Shown: positions 1 through 7,444 of the stretch, in pieces
Layout: each line of letters starts with the position of its first letter
How positions within the stretch are numbered: position 1 is the first letter of the stretch
Origin: Levilactobacillus tujiorum
GTDB taxonomy: Bacteria > Bacillota > Bacilli > Lactobacillales > Lactobacillaceae
Direction: 5' to 3'
Assembly (NCBI RefSeq): GCF_012641185.1
Contig: NZ_JAAXLK010000020.1
Coordinates: 1-54,017 of the forward strand
DNA: 54,017 bases
Position numbers and translations under genes: made by a program
The notes under the pieces: generated by a model
Databases searched by the model: none
Told to the model about the DNA's origin: nothing
The model's input: only the letters and a program-made list of their open reading frames with translations

Positions 1-107
1 ACTTTCGTAGGATTGCAACGCGTTATGATAAGCTCGCTCATGTTTATCTGGCTACGGTTTACATTGCCTCAATTTGCATCTTACTTAAGTAGTTTTCAGA
101 CGGACCC
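1..107 (+). mobile_element. Right end of an IS5-family-like insertion sequence (partial)
   Basis: The first 107 bases are the 3' end of an insertion sequence: a transposase C-terminus followed by a terminal inverted repeat at 91-107. The reverse complement of that repeat (GGGTCCGTCTGAAAACT) matches the IS left end at 53909-53925 (GGGACTGTCTGAAAACT) at 15 of 17 positions. The base pair after the repeat is TA, and TA also precedes the left end at 53907-53908. The family call rests on the shape of the transposase fragments. The rest of the element lies outside the window. Confidence 0.8.
3..92 (+). CDS. IS5-like transposase, C-terminal fragment
   Basis: An open frame enters from the window edge and ends at TAG 90-92. 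The last 29 residues contain an RRIATRYDKLA-type motif followed by a hydrophobic stretch (AHVYLATVYIASICILL), which is how the DDE transposases of IS5-type elements in lactobacilli end. The stop lies at the inner edge of the terminal repeat, as usual for these elements. The catalytic residues are outside the window, so activity cannot be judged. Confidence 0.75.
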   Translation, partial: FRRIATRYDKLAHVYLATVYIASICILLK

Positions 108-603
108 TAGTTGACGAATTTTCTTTTGATTTTTTCACTGATTCATCAAGTGAAGCAGATACAGAACTATCAATGCTTGCGGATATTGAAGATGATTTGG
201 AGTCACTGTCAGTGTCAGCAGTTTTAGAGCTAGGGGTGTTATGTGTCGTAAGGTAGCTCATAACCTTCAACTGGTGTTTATTACTTTTTATCCCGTCTTT
301 TTTGGCATATACGACATATCTTCCCGGAACAAGTGCATCTTCATAGAAAGTGCCATCGCTGCCAGCTTTGATCTTCTCAACATCATTATGCTTGTTTTCT
401 GGAACAAAAATGACACTGGCTCCTTTTACAGTCTTACCCTCAGCGTGGTTTATATCATAAATTTTATTTTTTTTGAGCCGCAAACTAACGCTTGTGGCCT
501 TTTTATTGCCCGTCGCGTTATTGCCATTTTTAGTAGAGCTTTGACACCCAGACAGTAAAATTGATCCTATCATAAGGGGTCCAATTATTTTAAGTATCTT
601 CAT
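85..603 (-). CDS. Lysogeny-module lipoprotein, 3' end replaced by IS
   Basis: The start is ATG at 603, preceded on the minus strand by a clear GGGAGG site; upstream ATG codons have none. The protein opens with a lipoprotein signal (MKILKIIGPLMIGSILLSGC), with the lipobox LSGC giving the lipidated cysteine. A middle segment of about 60 residues resembles a small beta-sandwich of the carboxypeptidase-regulatory type (GASVIFVPEN to YVVYAKKDG). The C-terminus is rich in Ser, Asp and Lys. The last six residues (VRLKTT) and the stop are encoded by the IS end, so the native C-terminus is lost. Lipoproteins beside a repressor often serve in superinfection exclusion; that role is inferred from position only. 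Confidence 0.7.
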   Translation of the reverse strand: MKILKIIGPLMIGSILLSGCQSSTKNGNNATGNKKATSVSLRLKKNKIYDINHAEGKTVKGASVIFVPENKHNDVEKIKAGSDGTFYEDALVPGRYVVYAKKDGIKSNKHQLKVMSYLTTHNTPSSKTADTDSDSKSSSISASIDSSVSASLDESVKKSKENSSTRVRLKTT

Positions 604-698
604 ACTTTCCTCCCAAGGAATATATATAGCCTTTAACGTCATCAGTTTTGGACGCATTATATTTTTTCCAGATTTGTAAGTATATCAGGCAGGATTAC

Positions 699-1112
699 CT
701 AATCAAAATCGTAGGGTAGGCCATATTGACGTGCTAAGTCTTTGTACGAAGACGGCATTCGGTCGTTATCTTCAATAAACAGTAAACCCATCAGAGCAAC
801 CGAAAATTCGTCTGCCTCAGTTTCAAGCTGACCGTGTGCGCGGGTACTACTAGTGTAGTAACCTACTAGACCTTCTTGTAGAATGGTGTGGCCTAGTTCG
901 TGACCCATAACAAAATATTGGTCTGGCGTATGCCTAATTGCCTCATCGAGCATGATAATAGGTTGTCCATCATCATAAATCGTTTTTCCTAATGGCAAAC
1001 GATCAAAATAGCACCATTCTACCTGAATATTAAGTTTTTCAGCAATAGTGAAAGGGTTGGCGGTGTGATACCGATTCGTCACTGTTTTAACAACGTTACT
1101 AATCTTTTCCAA
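699..1112 (-). CDS. immA: ImmA/IrrE-family metallopeptidase
   Basis: This 137-residue protein carries the zinc-peptidase motif HELGH (context FVMGHELGHTIL) and a downstream E-x-x-AD segment (ETEADEFSVALM), the standard layout of ImmA/IrrE peptidases. Family members cleave or inactivate the neighbouring cI-type repressor after DNA damage and so trigger induction. It lies directly downstream of the repressor gene on the same strand with an 11-base gap, so both are probably transcribed together from the lysogenic promoter. Length is normal for phage copies. Confidence 0.9.
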   Translation of the reverse strand: MEKISNVVKTVTNRYHTANPFTIAEKLNIQVEWCYFDRLPLGKTIYDDGQPIIMLDEAIRHTPDQYFVMGHELGHTILQEGLVGYYTSSTRAHGQLETEADEFSVALMGLLFIEDNDRMPSSYKDLARQYGLPYDFD

Positions 1113-1123
1113 ACAATCAGCCC

Positions 1124-1507
1124 CTAGTCGTGTTTGTGGCGCTTCCAGAATATTGCCGTCATAGCCACACGCACTTGTTCTTTTTGTTCTTCCGTCAGGT
1201 CTTCACCACCATAAGTCATAGACCCTTCATTATCATTGAGAAACTTTTCTAAATCATTTGTATCTTTTTTGTTAGCCCAAGAAGGTGTGCTATTTTTTCC
1301 AAGAAGATAATCAGTCGTCACATTGTATAAAGAAGCAATTTGCTTTAGCATGTTCGAGTCTGGTTCATTAGTTCCATATTCGTAGTTTGCATAGCGCTGC
1401 ATACTACTTAAGCCGAGTCGACGGGCAACCTCAGTTTTTGACCAATTTCTGCTCTCACGGAGATCAATTAAACGTCTTGTAAAGTCGTTTTGTTTCTTTT
1501 CTGGCAT
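1124..1507 (-). CDS. cI-like phage repressor, XRE family
   Basis: The 127-residue protein has an N-terminal helix-turn-helix (about residues 10-65: RRLIDLRESRNWSKTEVARR and SLYNVTTDYLLG) of the XRE/Cro-cI type. The C-terminal half is short and acidic and shows no LexA-type self-cleavage domain, which fits regulation by the separate ImmA peptidase next door. It is transcribed leftward from the intergenic switch region and faces a rightward cro-like gene. It is the likely repressor that maintains lysogeny. Confidence 0.9.
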   Translation of the reverse strand: MPEKKQNDFTRRLIDLRESRNWSKTEVARRLGLSSMQRYANYEYGTNEPDSNMLKQIASLYNVTTDYLLGKNSTPSWANKKDTNDLEKFLNDNEGSMTYGGEDLTEEQKEQVRVAMTAIFWKRHKHD

Positions 1508-1660
1508 AATTTCAACCTCCTGTTAAATGTATTGTATAACAGTTAAACAAATAATTTATATTTTTAAACGAAAAATTTAAAAAAAGAGTTGACTTAAACA
1601 TAAAATTTAACTATACTAAATTCATAAGTTAAATGATTCATTTAGAAAGAAGGCGAAAAA
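1508..1660. promoter_or_regulatory. Lysogeny switch: divergent promoters and operators
   Basis: This AT-rich gap separates the leftward repressor from the rightward cro-like gene. On the plus strand a clear promoter has TTGACT at 1589-1594, a 17-base spacer and TATACT at 1612-1617. The gap contains several copies of GTTAAA/TTTAAC (for example near 1524, 1541, 1606 and 1628), some in inverted pairs, which are candidate operators. The leftward promoter is less clear; a TATACAAT-like box lies near 1530 on the minus strand. Function is inferred from layout. Confidence 0.7.
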
Positions 1661-1885
1661 ATGTTCGTTAAAGCCAATGCACTTGATCTACTTAAACGAC
1701 GTAGAAAAATGCTAGGACTATCTGGAGCTGAAGTTTCACGCAGAATGGGACTGAAAACAACACAGCATTATTGGAATATTGAAAATGGAAAGAATCGGCT
1801 AACTTTAGAATATGCATTTCTTGCTGCTGAAGCATTAGATGTTAAAATTGAATTTTTTTGCGATAAAGTTAAAGAGAATGTTTAA
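1661..1885 (+). CDS. Cro-like XRE-family regulator
   Basis: This 74-residue protein is almost entirely a helix-turn-helix domain (LLKRRRKMLGLSGAEVSRRM, then LTLEYAFLAAEALDV). It is the first gene of the rightward early operon and is preceded by an AGAAAGAAGG ribosome site. Position and size match Cro, which shuts off the repressor promoter and commits to lytic growth. It lacks any second domain. Confidence 0.85.
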   Translation: MFVKANALDLLKRRRKMLGLSGAEVSRRMGLKTTQHYWNIENGKNRLTLEYAFLAAEALDVKIEFFCDKVKENV

Positions 1886-1906
1886 TTTTACTGAGGAGGT
1901 GTCAAA

Positions 1907-2071
1907 ATGACGCGTCAGGAAAAGATCAACTTCGTTGCAGCAAGTAGTAATCACACCACGGAAATCATTACTGCGATGGTTGAAGCAAATGGCGAGGGCT
2001 ATCTTGATCGTTTGTACATGATCGAGTGTGCCAAGGCGAACGACCAGTCATTTGAACTCCAGTATCAATAA
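1907..2071 (+). CDS. Small early protein of unknown function
   Basis: A 54-residue open frame starts at ATG 1907 behind a perfect GAGGAGGTG site and ends at TAA 2071. The product (beginning MTRQEKINFVAASSNHTTEI) is mostly helical by composition with an acidic middle. I do not recognise a family. Its place between two regulators in the early operon suggests a regulatory or accessory role, but nothing in the sequence proves it. Confidence 0.6.
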   Translation: MTRQEKINFVAASSNHTTEIITAMVEANGEGYLDRLYMIECAKANDQSFELQYQ

Positions 2072-2131
2072 TAGCTGTGAGTTTAGGAAAAGTGATTGAA
2101 GTCAATTTCCAATCTCGGTAGGAGGAAGAAG

Positions 2132-2641
2132 ATGCAAAGCAAATTTTCGGAACAACTAACGCTTGCCCTAGATGGGATTCAGGGTTCGCTAACACACAAG
2201 CAAGTAGCTGGTAAGGTTCATGTGTCTGTCGGTCAGCTAAGTCGTTTGAAGAACGGCACTCGTAACACGGACAAGCCAACGCGAATATCATTGGCGGATG
2301 CACTACAAAGCATTTGGCTTAATTTTTCTGGGGCACGGGAGGATTACCATATTCCGTCTTTTATGAAAAATAAGACTAAACATGACGATGTAATGGCGGC
2401 CCTGTTTCAGCAGCGAAAAGAAGAGAATGAGCGGCGAAAGTTGGAAGATGCATTCGATGAGGCCATCGGTACTAAGCCGGAGCTTCGCTCACCGCAGCAG
2501 CAACAACTAATCCGAGATTACTTCAAAGAATATGTTGAAGAAATTGGGGCTGAGAACACGGACATTGTGATGAAGGCCCAATATGCTGGGGTTCAACTGC
2601 AAAGCTATTTTGATAGATATAACAATCAATATGGAGGGTGA
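2132..2641 (+). CDS. Phage regulatory protein with N-terminal helix-turn-helix
   Basis: The start at ATG 2132 is chosen because TAGGAGGAAGAAG lies just upstream; an in-frame ATG at 2096 has no such site. The 169-residue protein has an N-terminal DNA-binding segment (LTHKQVAGKVHVSVGQLSRL, then an NG turn) resembling a cI/Cro fold. A charged, helical C-terminal part (EENERRKLEDAFDEAI onward) may be a coiled coil for oligomerisation. Similar early proteins in phages of lactobacilli are annotated only as regulators. The target is unknown. Confidence 0.65.
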   Translation: MQSKFSEQLTLALDGIQGSLTHKQVAGKVHVSVGQLSRLKNGTRNTDKPTRISLADALQSIWLNFSGAREDYHIPSFMKNKTKHDDVMAALFQQRKEENERRKLEDAFDEAIGTKPELRSPQQQQLIRDYFKEYVEEIGAENTDIVMKAQYAGVQLQSYFDRYNNQYGG

Positions 2642-2645
2642 GGCT

Positions 2646-2921
2646 ATGTCTGAGTTTGATCCACAAGCAGTTGCGGAAAAGGTCATTGAGAGTCGTGTTG
2701 ACGATCTTCTTAACGAAGACCAACAATTTCAAATTTCCGTTAACATTAAGCAACTTGCCACGATGACAGGTTCCTCAGTATCAACGCTTGAGACAACATT
2801 TGTCCCACTGTCATATGTGAAGGAACTACAACGCAAGGTTGGTGAAAAAGGTGGAAAACGAGTTTGGATTTATCCGCAAATTCGTGATGCTTGGCTTCGG
2901 TACCTTGATGAAAGAGGGTAA
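2646..2921 (+). CDS. DUF771-like early phage protein
   Basis: ATG 2646 follows GGAGGGTGAGGCT. The 91-residue protein ends in a pattern seen in small early phage proteins of the DUF771 type: a helix, then a basic WIYP turn and a terminal helix (KGGKRVWIYPQIRDAWLRYL). The family's function is not established; a winged-helix-like DNA-binding fold is plausible from that pattern. It overlaps the preceding gene's ribosome site, so the two are probably co-translated. Confidence 0.5.
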   Translation: MSEFDPQAVAEKVIESRVDDLLNEDQQFQISVNIKQLATMTGSSVSTLETTFVPLSYVKELQRKVGEKGGKRVWIYPQIRDAWLRYLDERG

Positions 2922-2926
2922 TTAGA

Positions 2927-3085
2927 ATGGACTTGTTTTATTACTATGTTGGCGAATGTGTGTCATGGTTCGGATTGATTTCTGGGGCAATGTTTCTAGG
3001 ATTCAAGCTTTCTGAGAGCGTCCACGACATGGGCGGTTGGAAAGCATGGGCAATGGATTTCTTCGGATTGGAGGACAAAAAATGA
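2927..3085 (+). CDS. Small membrane protein
   Basis: This 52-residue frame starts five bases after the previous stop. Residues 4-30 (FYYYVGECVSWFGLISGAMF) form one hydrophobic segment, so the protein probably spans the membrane once, with a short amphipathic tail. It is too short for most gene callers. Phages of this group often have such short proteins in the early region. Function is unknown. Confidence 0.5.
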   Translation: MDLFYYYVGECVSWFGLISGAMFLGFKLSESVHDMGGWKAWAMDFFGLEDKK

Positions 3086-3096
3086 CATTTTGGCAT

Positions 3097-3129
3097 AAAA
3101 AAAGAGCTCTGAGTGGCAGCTCAGAACTC
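3097..3129 (-). terminator. Stem-loop with U-tract on the minus strand
   Basis: A 10-bp stem with one mismatch (3104-3113 with 3120-3129) is preceded by seven A on the plus strand. Read on the minus strand it is a textbook intrinsic terminator (hairpin then seven U). On the plus strand it lacks a U-tract. No leftward gene is present nearby, so it may block antisense transcription or act as a plus-strand RNA structure. Confidence 0.5.
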
Positions 3130-3194
3130 AAAACAAGATTGCTCTTGTTAAACATCTATGAAACTAATTCTACTCCACGAGGGCGGTGGTTGCA

Positions 3195-3488
3195 ATGGCG
3201 ATGAGCGTGCCAGATCATGCAACATTCGATTTTGTTCGATACATGAATCGGCTGGAATCACAGCCTGAAACGGAATTCGTGGTCAAAGATACCAATGGCA
3301 ACCCCATGATTTCTGGTGAAACTTATTGGGAAGCAGAAGGTCGATATGTGCCAACCGATGAAGACTCGATGCACGACTTTTTAGATGCTGAGGGTGAGGA
3401 TTACGGAACCCAGATTGATTGGGACTATGACCATTTGGCAACCATCTTGGAATATTTTAAAAGTGCGGAGGTGATCTCATGGACGTAG
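3195..3488 (+). CDS. Hypothetical acidic early protein
   Basis: The start is placed at ATG 3195; ATG 3201 or GTG 3186 are possible, and the upstream GAGGGCGGTGG could serve any of them. The 97-residue product is acidic (DEDSMHDFLDAEGEDYGTQI region) with no membrane segment. I recognise no family. It overlaps the next gene by ten bases, which implies translational coupling in the early operon. Confidence 0.55.
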   Translation: MAMSVPDHATFDFVRYMNRLESQPETEFVVKDTNGNPMISGETYWEAEGRYVPTDEDSMHDFLDAEGEDYGTQIDWDYDHLATILEYFKSAEVISWT

Positions 3489-3694
3489 TCAAGGTACACA
3501 CAAGCAGCCGTTTCCAACCTAAGGCAGTGATTGCTACTAATTTAGCTGAACTAGATGACATTAAATCTGATCTGTTCAAGGAAGTTCAACTGTTGGCCGA
3601 GAATGATCGACTTAGCAATGATGAGATTGATCGGCTATACAGCATCAGCGACGAGCTTGTTGCCTGGTCACCCAATTTGGAGGAGGAAAAGTAA
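3479..3694 (+). CDS. Hypothetical small early protein
   Basis: A 71-residue frame begins at ATG 3479 behind GCGGAGGTGATC and ends directly before recT. The N-terminus is basic and the rest helical and acidic (LAELDDIKSDLFKEVQLLAE). Its tight fit between its neighbours (overlap before, no gap after) marks it as a real operon member. The position next to recT could mean a role in recombination, but no motif supports that. Confidence 0.6.
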   Translation: MDVVKVHTSSRFQPKAVIATNLAELDDIKSDLFKEVQLLAENDRLSNDEIDRLYSISDELVAWSPNLEEEK

Positions 3695-4564
3695 ATGGCT
3701 AATTCATTATCACGGGTTCCAGTTAAGACTTTAGTTAAGCAAGATAAAATTCAACAAATGTTTGAGGGCGCTCTGCACGAAAAGGCTACTCAATTTGCAA
3801 CTTCATTGGTCAGCGTAGTCAATGAGAACCGTAAACTGTCTCAGGTTGATTCGATGTCAGTCATTAATTCGGCAATGGTTGCTGCTAGTTTAGACCTACC
3901 AATTAATCAGAATCTGGGCTACATGTGGTTAGTGCCTTACAAGAATGTGGCTACACCACAAATTGGGTATAAGGGTTACATCCAATTAGCCATGCGAACC
4001 GGTCAGTATAAGTCGCTTAACGCCATTGTGGTCTACGACGGCGAACTTAATGGCTGGAACGCATTGACTGAGGAGGTCGACTATAATCCGACCGGAAAGA
4101 AGTCAGACACAGTCATCGGATATATCGGGTACTTTAAGCTGCTGAACGGCTTCGAGAAAACTGTTTATTGGACGCGAGACCAGATTGATCAGCACCGTCA
4201 ACGGTTCTCTAAGATGTCCGGCGGTAAGAATCCTTCTGGCGTATGGGAATCGGACTTTGACGCAATGGCTCTTAAGACAGTCCTGAGGAATTTATTGAGT
4301 AAGTGGGGACCAATGTCCACGGAAATGTCCGAAGCGCTGACTCAGGACGAAAAGAAGCAAGACAGCAAGGTGCCAGTCGACATTGATGCCGAAGAGGGCA
4401 CTGATACCACCGCAGCCCTGCTTAACGACTTTAACAAGGCCGAGGGGGCCAAGACGGTAAATGCCGATGAAAAGGACGGTGACACGGATGACGACAGCAA
4501 CAGCGACTCAGAGCCAACTGGTGAAGAGCCTGACCACTCCGCCCAGACTTCGATTAACGTCTAA
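3695..4564 (+). CDS. recT: RecT-family single-strand annealing protein
   Basis: The 289-residue protein has the RecT core, including LPINQNLGYMWLVPYKN and the strongly conserved PQIGYKGYIQLAMRTGQYK. RecT binds single-stranded DNA left by a partner exonuclease and anneals it to a complementary strand during phage recombination and replication. The C-terminal 70 residues are very acidic and probably disordered. A GGAGGAGGAAAAG site sits just upstream. The next gene is a nuclease of the type that partners RecT. Confidence 0.93.
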   Translation: MANSLSRVPVKTLVKQDKIQQMFEGALHEKATQFATSLVSVVNENRKLSQVDSMSVINSAMVAASLDLPINQNLGYMWLVPYKNVATPQIGYKGYIQLAMRTGQYKSLNAIVVYDGELNGWNALTEEVDYNPTGKKSDTVIGYIGYFKLLNGFEKTVYWTRDQIDQHRQRFSKMSGGKNPSGVWESDFDAMALKTVLRNLLSKWGPMSTEMSEALTQDEKKQDSKVPVDIDAEEGTDTTAALLNDFNKAEGAKTVNADEKDGDTDDDSNSDSEPTGEEPDHSAQTSINV

Positions 4565-5402
4565 AAATTACTACAGCCGGGTTACGGATCAAGTCTACAT
4601 GTCAGCAACTTGGTTCAAGAAGTTTGAAGAGTGCGAAGCATCGGCTTTGTACGAGCTTAGTGAACCGCCAGAAGAACTGCGGCCGGCAAATGCTCCCAAG
4701 ACCGAGGGCGTTACTCCAGCGATGCTAGTGGGAAATCATATTCACTCTTACTTTGAATCAGGCAAGTCACACCAAGAGTTTGTGGAAGAACATACGCCGG
4801 TACGTGGAGACTCGAAAGACGAGCCGACTATCTACACCCAGAAGGGAAAACTGCTCAGCAAGTATAGCTATGTGGACTTGATGGTCAAACGTATGGAACG
4901 ATCCGACCTCTTCAATTACTTCTACAACGCGCCTGAGTGTCAAAAAGAAGCAATCATCTCTGGACAGTTATTCGGAGTTAACTGGAAAGGAAAAATTGAT
5001 TCTCTCAATGTTGAAAAAGGCTACTTCTGTGATCTTAAGACAACTGCTGAAATTGATCGTGATTTTTATAATCCTGCTATTCGTGACCGTGAATTGTGGT
5101 TCGATCACTGGAATTACGGCTTACAAATGGCCGCCTACAAGAAGCTGCTACAGGACCAATATCACAAGCCGTTTCACGTCTTCATCTTCGCAGTTGATAA
5201 GAAGACCCCGGAGCCAGCCATTGAATCCTTTGAGGTCGATTATGGACGCATTGAGAAGGGGCTTAAAGAGATTGAAGAATATCAGCCACTCCTAATGGAT
5301 GTGATTGCCGGTAAGACAAAACCGATCCGTTGTGGTAAGTGCAACTATTGCCGTGCGACATACCAACCGACCGGATTCAAGTCATTAGATATTGAAATTT
5401 AG
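4461..5402 (+). CDS. PD-(D/E)XK exonuclease, RecE-like partner of RecT
   Basis: The protein has the nuclease signatures GKIDSLN (about residue 177), CDLKTT (about 190) and a helix QMAAY (about 221), matching the RecE-like family with domain DUF3799. A C-terminal CGKCNYCR cluster may bind a metal or iron-sulfur centre. It would degrade duplex ends to feed RecT. The start is uncertain: homology appears to begin near KNYYSRVTDQVYMS (about 4570), while start codons lie at 4461, 4467, 4488 and 4521 inside the recT 3' end and at 4600. I give the longest frame. The first 35 or so residues are low complexity and may not be translated. Confidence 0.8.
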   Translation: MPMKRTVTRMTTATATQSQLVKSLTTPPRLRLTSKNYYSRVTDQVYMSATWFKKFEECEASALYELSEPPEELRPANAPKTEGVTPAMLVGNHIHSYFESGKSHQEFVEEHTPVRGDSKDEPTIYTQKGKLLSKYSYVDLMVKRMERSDLFNYFYNAPECQKEAIISGQLFGVNWKGKIDSLNVEKGYFCDLKTTAEIDRDFYNPAIRDRELWFDHWNYGLQMAAYKKLLQDQYHKPFHVFIFAVDKKTPEPAIESFEVDYGRIEKGLKEIEEYQPLLMDVIAGKTKPIRCGKCNYCRATYQPTGFKSLDIEI

Positions 5403-5413
5403 GAGGTGAAGAC

Positions 5414-6325
5414 TTGGATTACTTCAAACAACGACGAGCGTACCGTAATTTTAAGATGTATGAAGCGAGCGTCTCTAATGGGCAAAACAATCTGTATCGC
5501 GAGTTATTAGACTACGCGAACGATGAAGGCAAATTGGATGTTCAGTTTCGCATGAAAAATTCGGCACTGCTTAGTCTAACAGGATTATCCGAGCCCGGCC
5601 TCGATAAGGCAAGAAATTCACTGGTACAACTTGGACTGATCAAGTACATCAAAGGTAAGAAAAACGTCAAGCCGCCTGAGTATCGGGTGGTCAAACTTTA
5701 CGGTAGGCCAACTGGTTACACAACCAGTAACCCAACTACAAATGAAAAAAGTAGGTCAACTGGTTTAGATGAAGTAGGCCAACCAGTTGGGCAAGGTGGA
5801 GGTCAACCGGTAGGACATAAAGAACTTACTGGTACTGACCTTGACTTGACTGGTACTGACCATGATGAAGATGACGCGGGTGTCACCCGAGGGGATGTTA
5901 TCGACAAATGGACCAGTCTCTGGGGGTTCCCTAACGCTATCGCCACCCCTGAGATTAATGAATGGCTTGATGCCTTGCCTGCCGATGTGGTGGACTTCGC
6001 AATCACCATCGCCGGTGAGCACCAGGTCAAGGCCACTGGATCACTCAAGTACATGCGGGCAGTGATTGAAGGGTGGCAGAAACGGGGTATCTCCACACTT
6101 GATCAGGCTAAGAAGGCAGCGAAGGAACACGACCAACGCATGAAAGGTGAACGTGGTGGGTCTAAGCCTTCCAGGGCTAAAGAAACTTTGCCAGACTGGG
6201 CACAATCGGGGGCCACTCCAACGGCTACTCGAACTGAGATAACGCCTGAACAACAGGAAAAAATTAACGCGCGAATTGCGCGACTACAGAAGAATGGAAA
6301 AACAGAACGGGAGGCTACATCATGA
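5414..6325 (+). CDS. Phage replication initiator with DnaD-like domain
   Basis: The start is TTG 5414, seven bases after a perfect AGGAGGTGAA; the first ATG is 45 bases further in. Residues 1-95 look like a winged helix-turn-helix (NSALLSLTGLSEPGLDKARN to YRVVKLY). A low-complexity linker (about 100-155) follows, and residues 160-235 resemble the DnaD C-terminal domain ending YMRAVIEGWQKRGISTLDQA. Such proteins bind the phage origin and load the host helicase. The linker DNA contains repeats that could be the origin. No separate helicase or loader gene is seen. Confidence 0.8.
   Translation: MDYFKQRRAYRNFKMYEASVSNGQNNLYRELLDYANDEGKLDVQFRMKNSALLSLTGLSEPGLDKARNSLVQLGLIKYIKGKKNVKPPEYRVVKLYGRPTGYTTSNPTTNEKSRSTGLDEVGQPVGQGGGQPVGHKELTGTDLDLTGTDHDEDDAGVTRGDVIDKWTSLWGFPNAIATPEINEWLDALPADVVDFAITIAGEHQVKATGSLKYMRAVIEGWQKRGISTLDQAKKAAKEHDQRMKGERGGSKPSRAKETLPDWAQSGATPTATRTEITPEQQEKINARIARLQKNGKTEREATS
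5703..5861 (+). repeat. Iteron-like repeats inside the initiator gene (candidate origin)
   Basis: Four related copies of GTAGGYCAACYGGTT-like sequence occur at 5703-5718, 5751-5767, 5774-5790 and 5798-5811. Two exact copies of ACTGGTACTGACC (5828-5840 and 5849-5861) follow, spaced 21 bp. An inverted pair ACTGGTT/AACCAGT lies at 5711-5728. Phage origins are often embedded in the initiator gene, as in lambda O, so this is a plausible origin. No experiment supports it here. Confidence 0.5.
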
Positions 6326-7032
6326 AAAATTTACAAGAATTAATTATGGGCAATGATAGCGATAGCGTTGCAGTTGACGCTCGAGGATTGCATGACTTTT
6401 TGGAGGTTGGAAAAGACTTCTCAACTTGGTTTAAAGACATGACTGATTACGGTTTTGTCGAAGGTAAGGACTTTTCCCCACTTTCGGGGAAAAGCCGCGG
6501 TGGTCGGCCTCGCATTGAATATGCAATGGCTTTAGACATGGCGAAAGAAGTGTCAATGATTCAGAGAACATCCAAGGGCAAGCAAGCCCGCGAGTACTTT
6601 ATCTCGATGGAGAAGCGAGCCCAGCAAGCCGAACTGGTCATGACGCCGGAACAGAAAATTGACTTGTTGATTGAGACTGGGAGCCGCGCCAATCATCGGC
6701 TAGACCACGTTGAGGAACGCATGGACGACTTCGAGGAGAACCGCCGACTAGAGACTGGTGACTATACGACAGTTAGCCGTGGCGTATCTAGGGCAGTCAA
6801 TTTCTACGTTCGTGACCGTCATCTGCAGTTGACCAAGGAGCAACGGTCGGCGCTGTATAAAGATATCAATGGCGGACTAAATCAAGTTTGTGGCGTCCGT
6901 GCACGAATCCAGATTAAGGCCAAGGACTTCGACAAAGCTATGAAGTACATCGATGACTGGCATCCAAGCACTGCTACTAAAATGCTGATTCAGCAGACAG
7001 AATTACCATTGGCAGGTGTCGCCGGTGATTGA
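6322..7032 (+). CDS. Phage antirepressor (AntA/AntB type)
   Basis: Residues 12-105 match the AntA/AntB antirepressor domain: VDARGLHDFLEVGKDF, TWFKDMTDYGF and a GGRPRIEYAMALDMAKEVSM block. After a coiled linker (HRLDHVEERMDDFEENRR), residues 140-225 form a second domain like the C-terminal ORF6C/KilA-type segments. Antirepressors inactivate or displace the lysogenic repressor. The gene overlaps the initiator stop codon by four bases (ATGA), indicating coupled translation. Confidence 0.85.
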   Translation: MKNLQELIMGNDSDSVAVDARGLHDFLEVGKDFSTWFKDMTDYGFVEGKDFSPLSGKSRGGRPRIEYAMALDMAKEVSMIQRTSKGKQAREYFISMEKRAQQAELVMTPEQKIDLLIETGSRANHRLDHVEERMDDFEENRRLETGDYTTVSRGVSRAVNFYVRDRHLQLTKEQRSALYKDINGGLNQVCGVRARIQIKAKDFDKAMKYIDDWHPSTATKMLIQQTELPLAGVAGD

Positions 7033-7444
7033 GTTAGTTGTATATGGCGAGCCAGTTCCAGCAGCGCGGCCACGTTTTAATCGTAGCGGACATGCGTATG
7101 ATCCATTAAAAAGTCGGACGTATAAGCAGTATGTGTCATTAGAAGCTAGTAAACAGTATCACGGTGATCTAATTGGCCGGAAGCCACTAGTGGTCCGTAT
7201 AGCAATCTATCGACCAATACAAACCAGCGTTAGCCAAATCGAACATGCTAGAAGGGCACAAGGACTTCACCGACCAATAGTTAAGCCTGACACGTCCAAT
7301 TACGTCAAACTCATTGAAGACGCGCTCACAGGCGTTATCTGGGAGGATGACAACTGTATTGTTGATCTATCGGCTAGTAAGTATTATTCAGACGATCCAA
7401 GAATTGAAGTGACAATCACGGAGGCAAAAAAATGGCTAGATTAG
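7025..7444 (+). CDS. rusA: RusA-family Holliday junction resolvase
   Basis: Starting at GTG 7025 gives an N-terminus (MIELVVYGEPVPAARPRFNR) that is standard for RusA; GTG 7016 is possible. The acidic catalytic region is present as KPDTSNYVKLIEDALTGVIW followed by EDDNCIVDL. RusA cuts four-way DNA junctions formed during recombination-dependent phage replication and tidies DNA before packaging. Length (139 residues) is typical. It overlaps the antirepressor end. Confidence 0.9.
   Translation: MIELVVYGEPVPAARPRFNRSGHAYDPLKSRTYKQYVSLEASKQYHGDLIGRKPLVVRIAIYRPIQTSVSQIEHARRAQGLHRPIVKPDTSNYVKLIEDALTGVIWEDDNCIVDLSASKYYSDDPRIEVTITEAKKWLD

Noticed and set aside
241-558. Plus-strand frame opposite the lipoprotein
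   Set aside because: It is the shadow of a gene with signal peptide and good ribosome site on the other strand.
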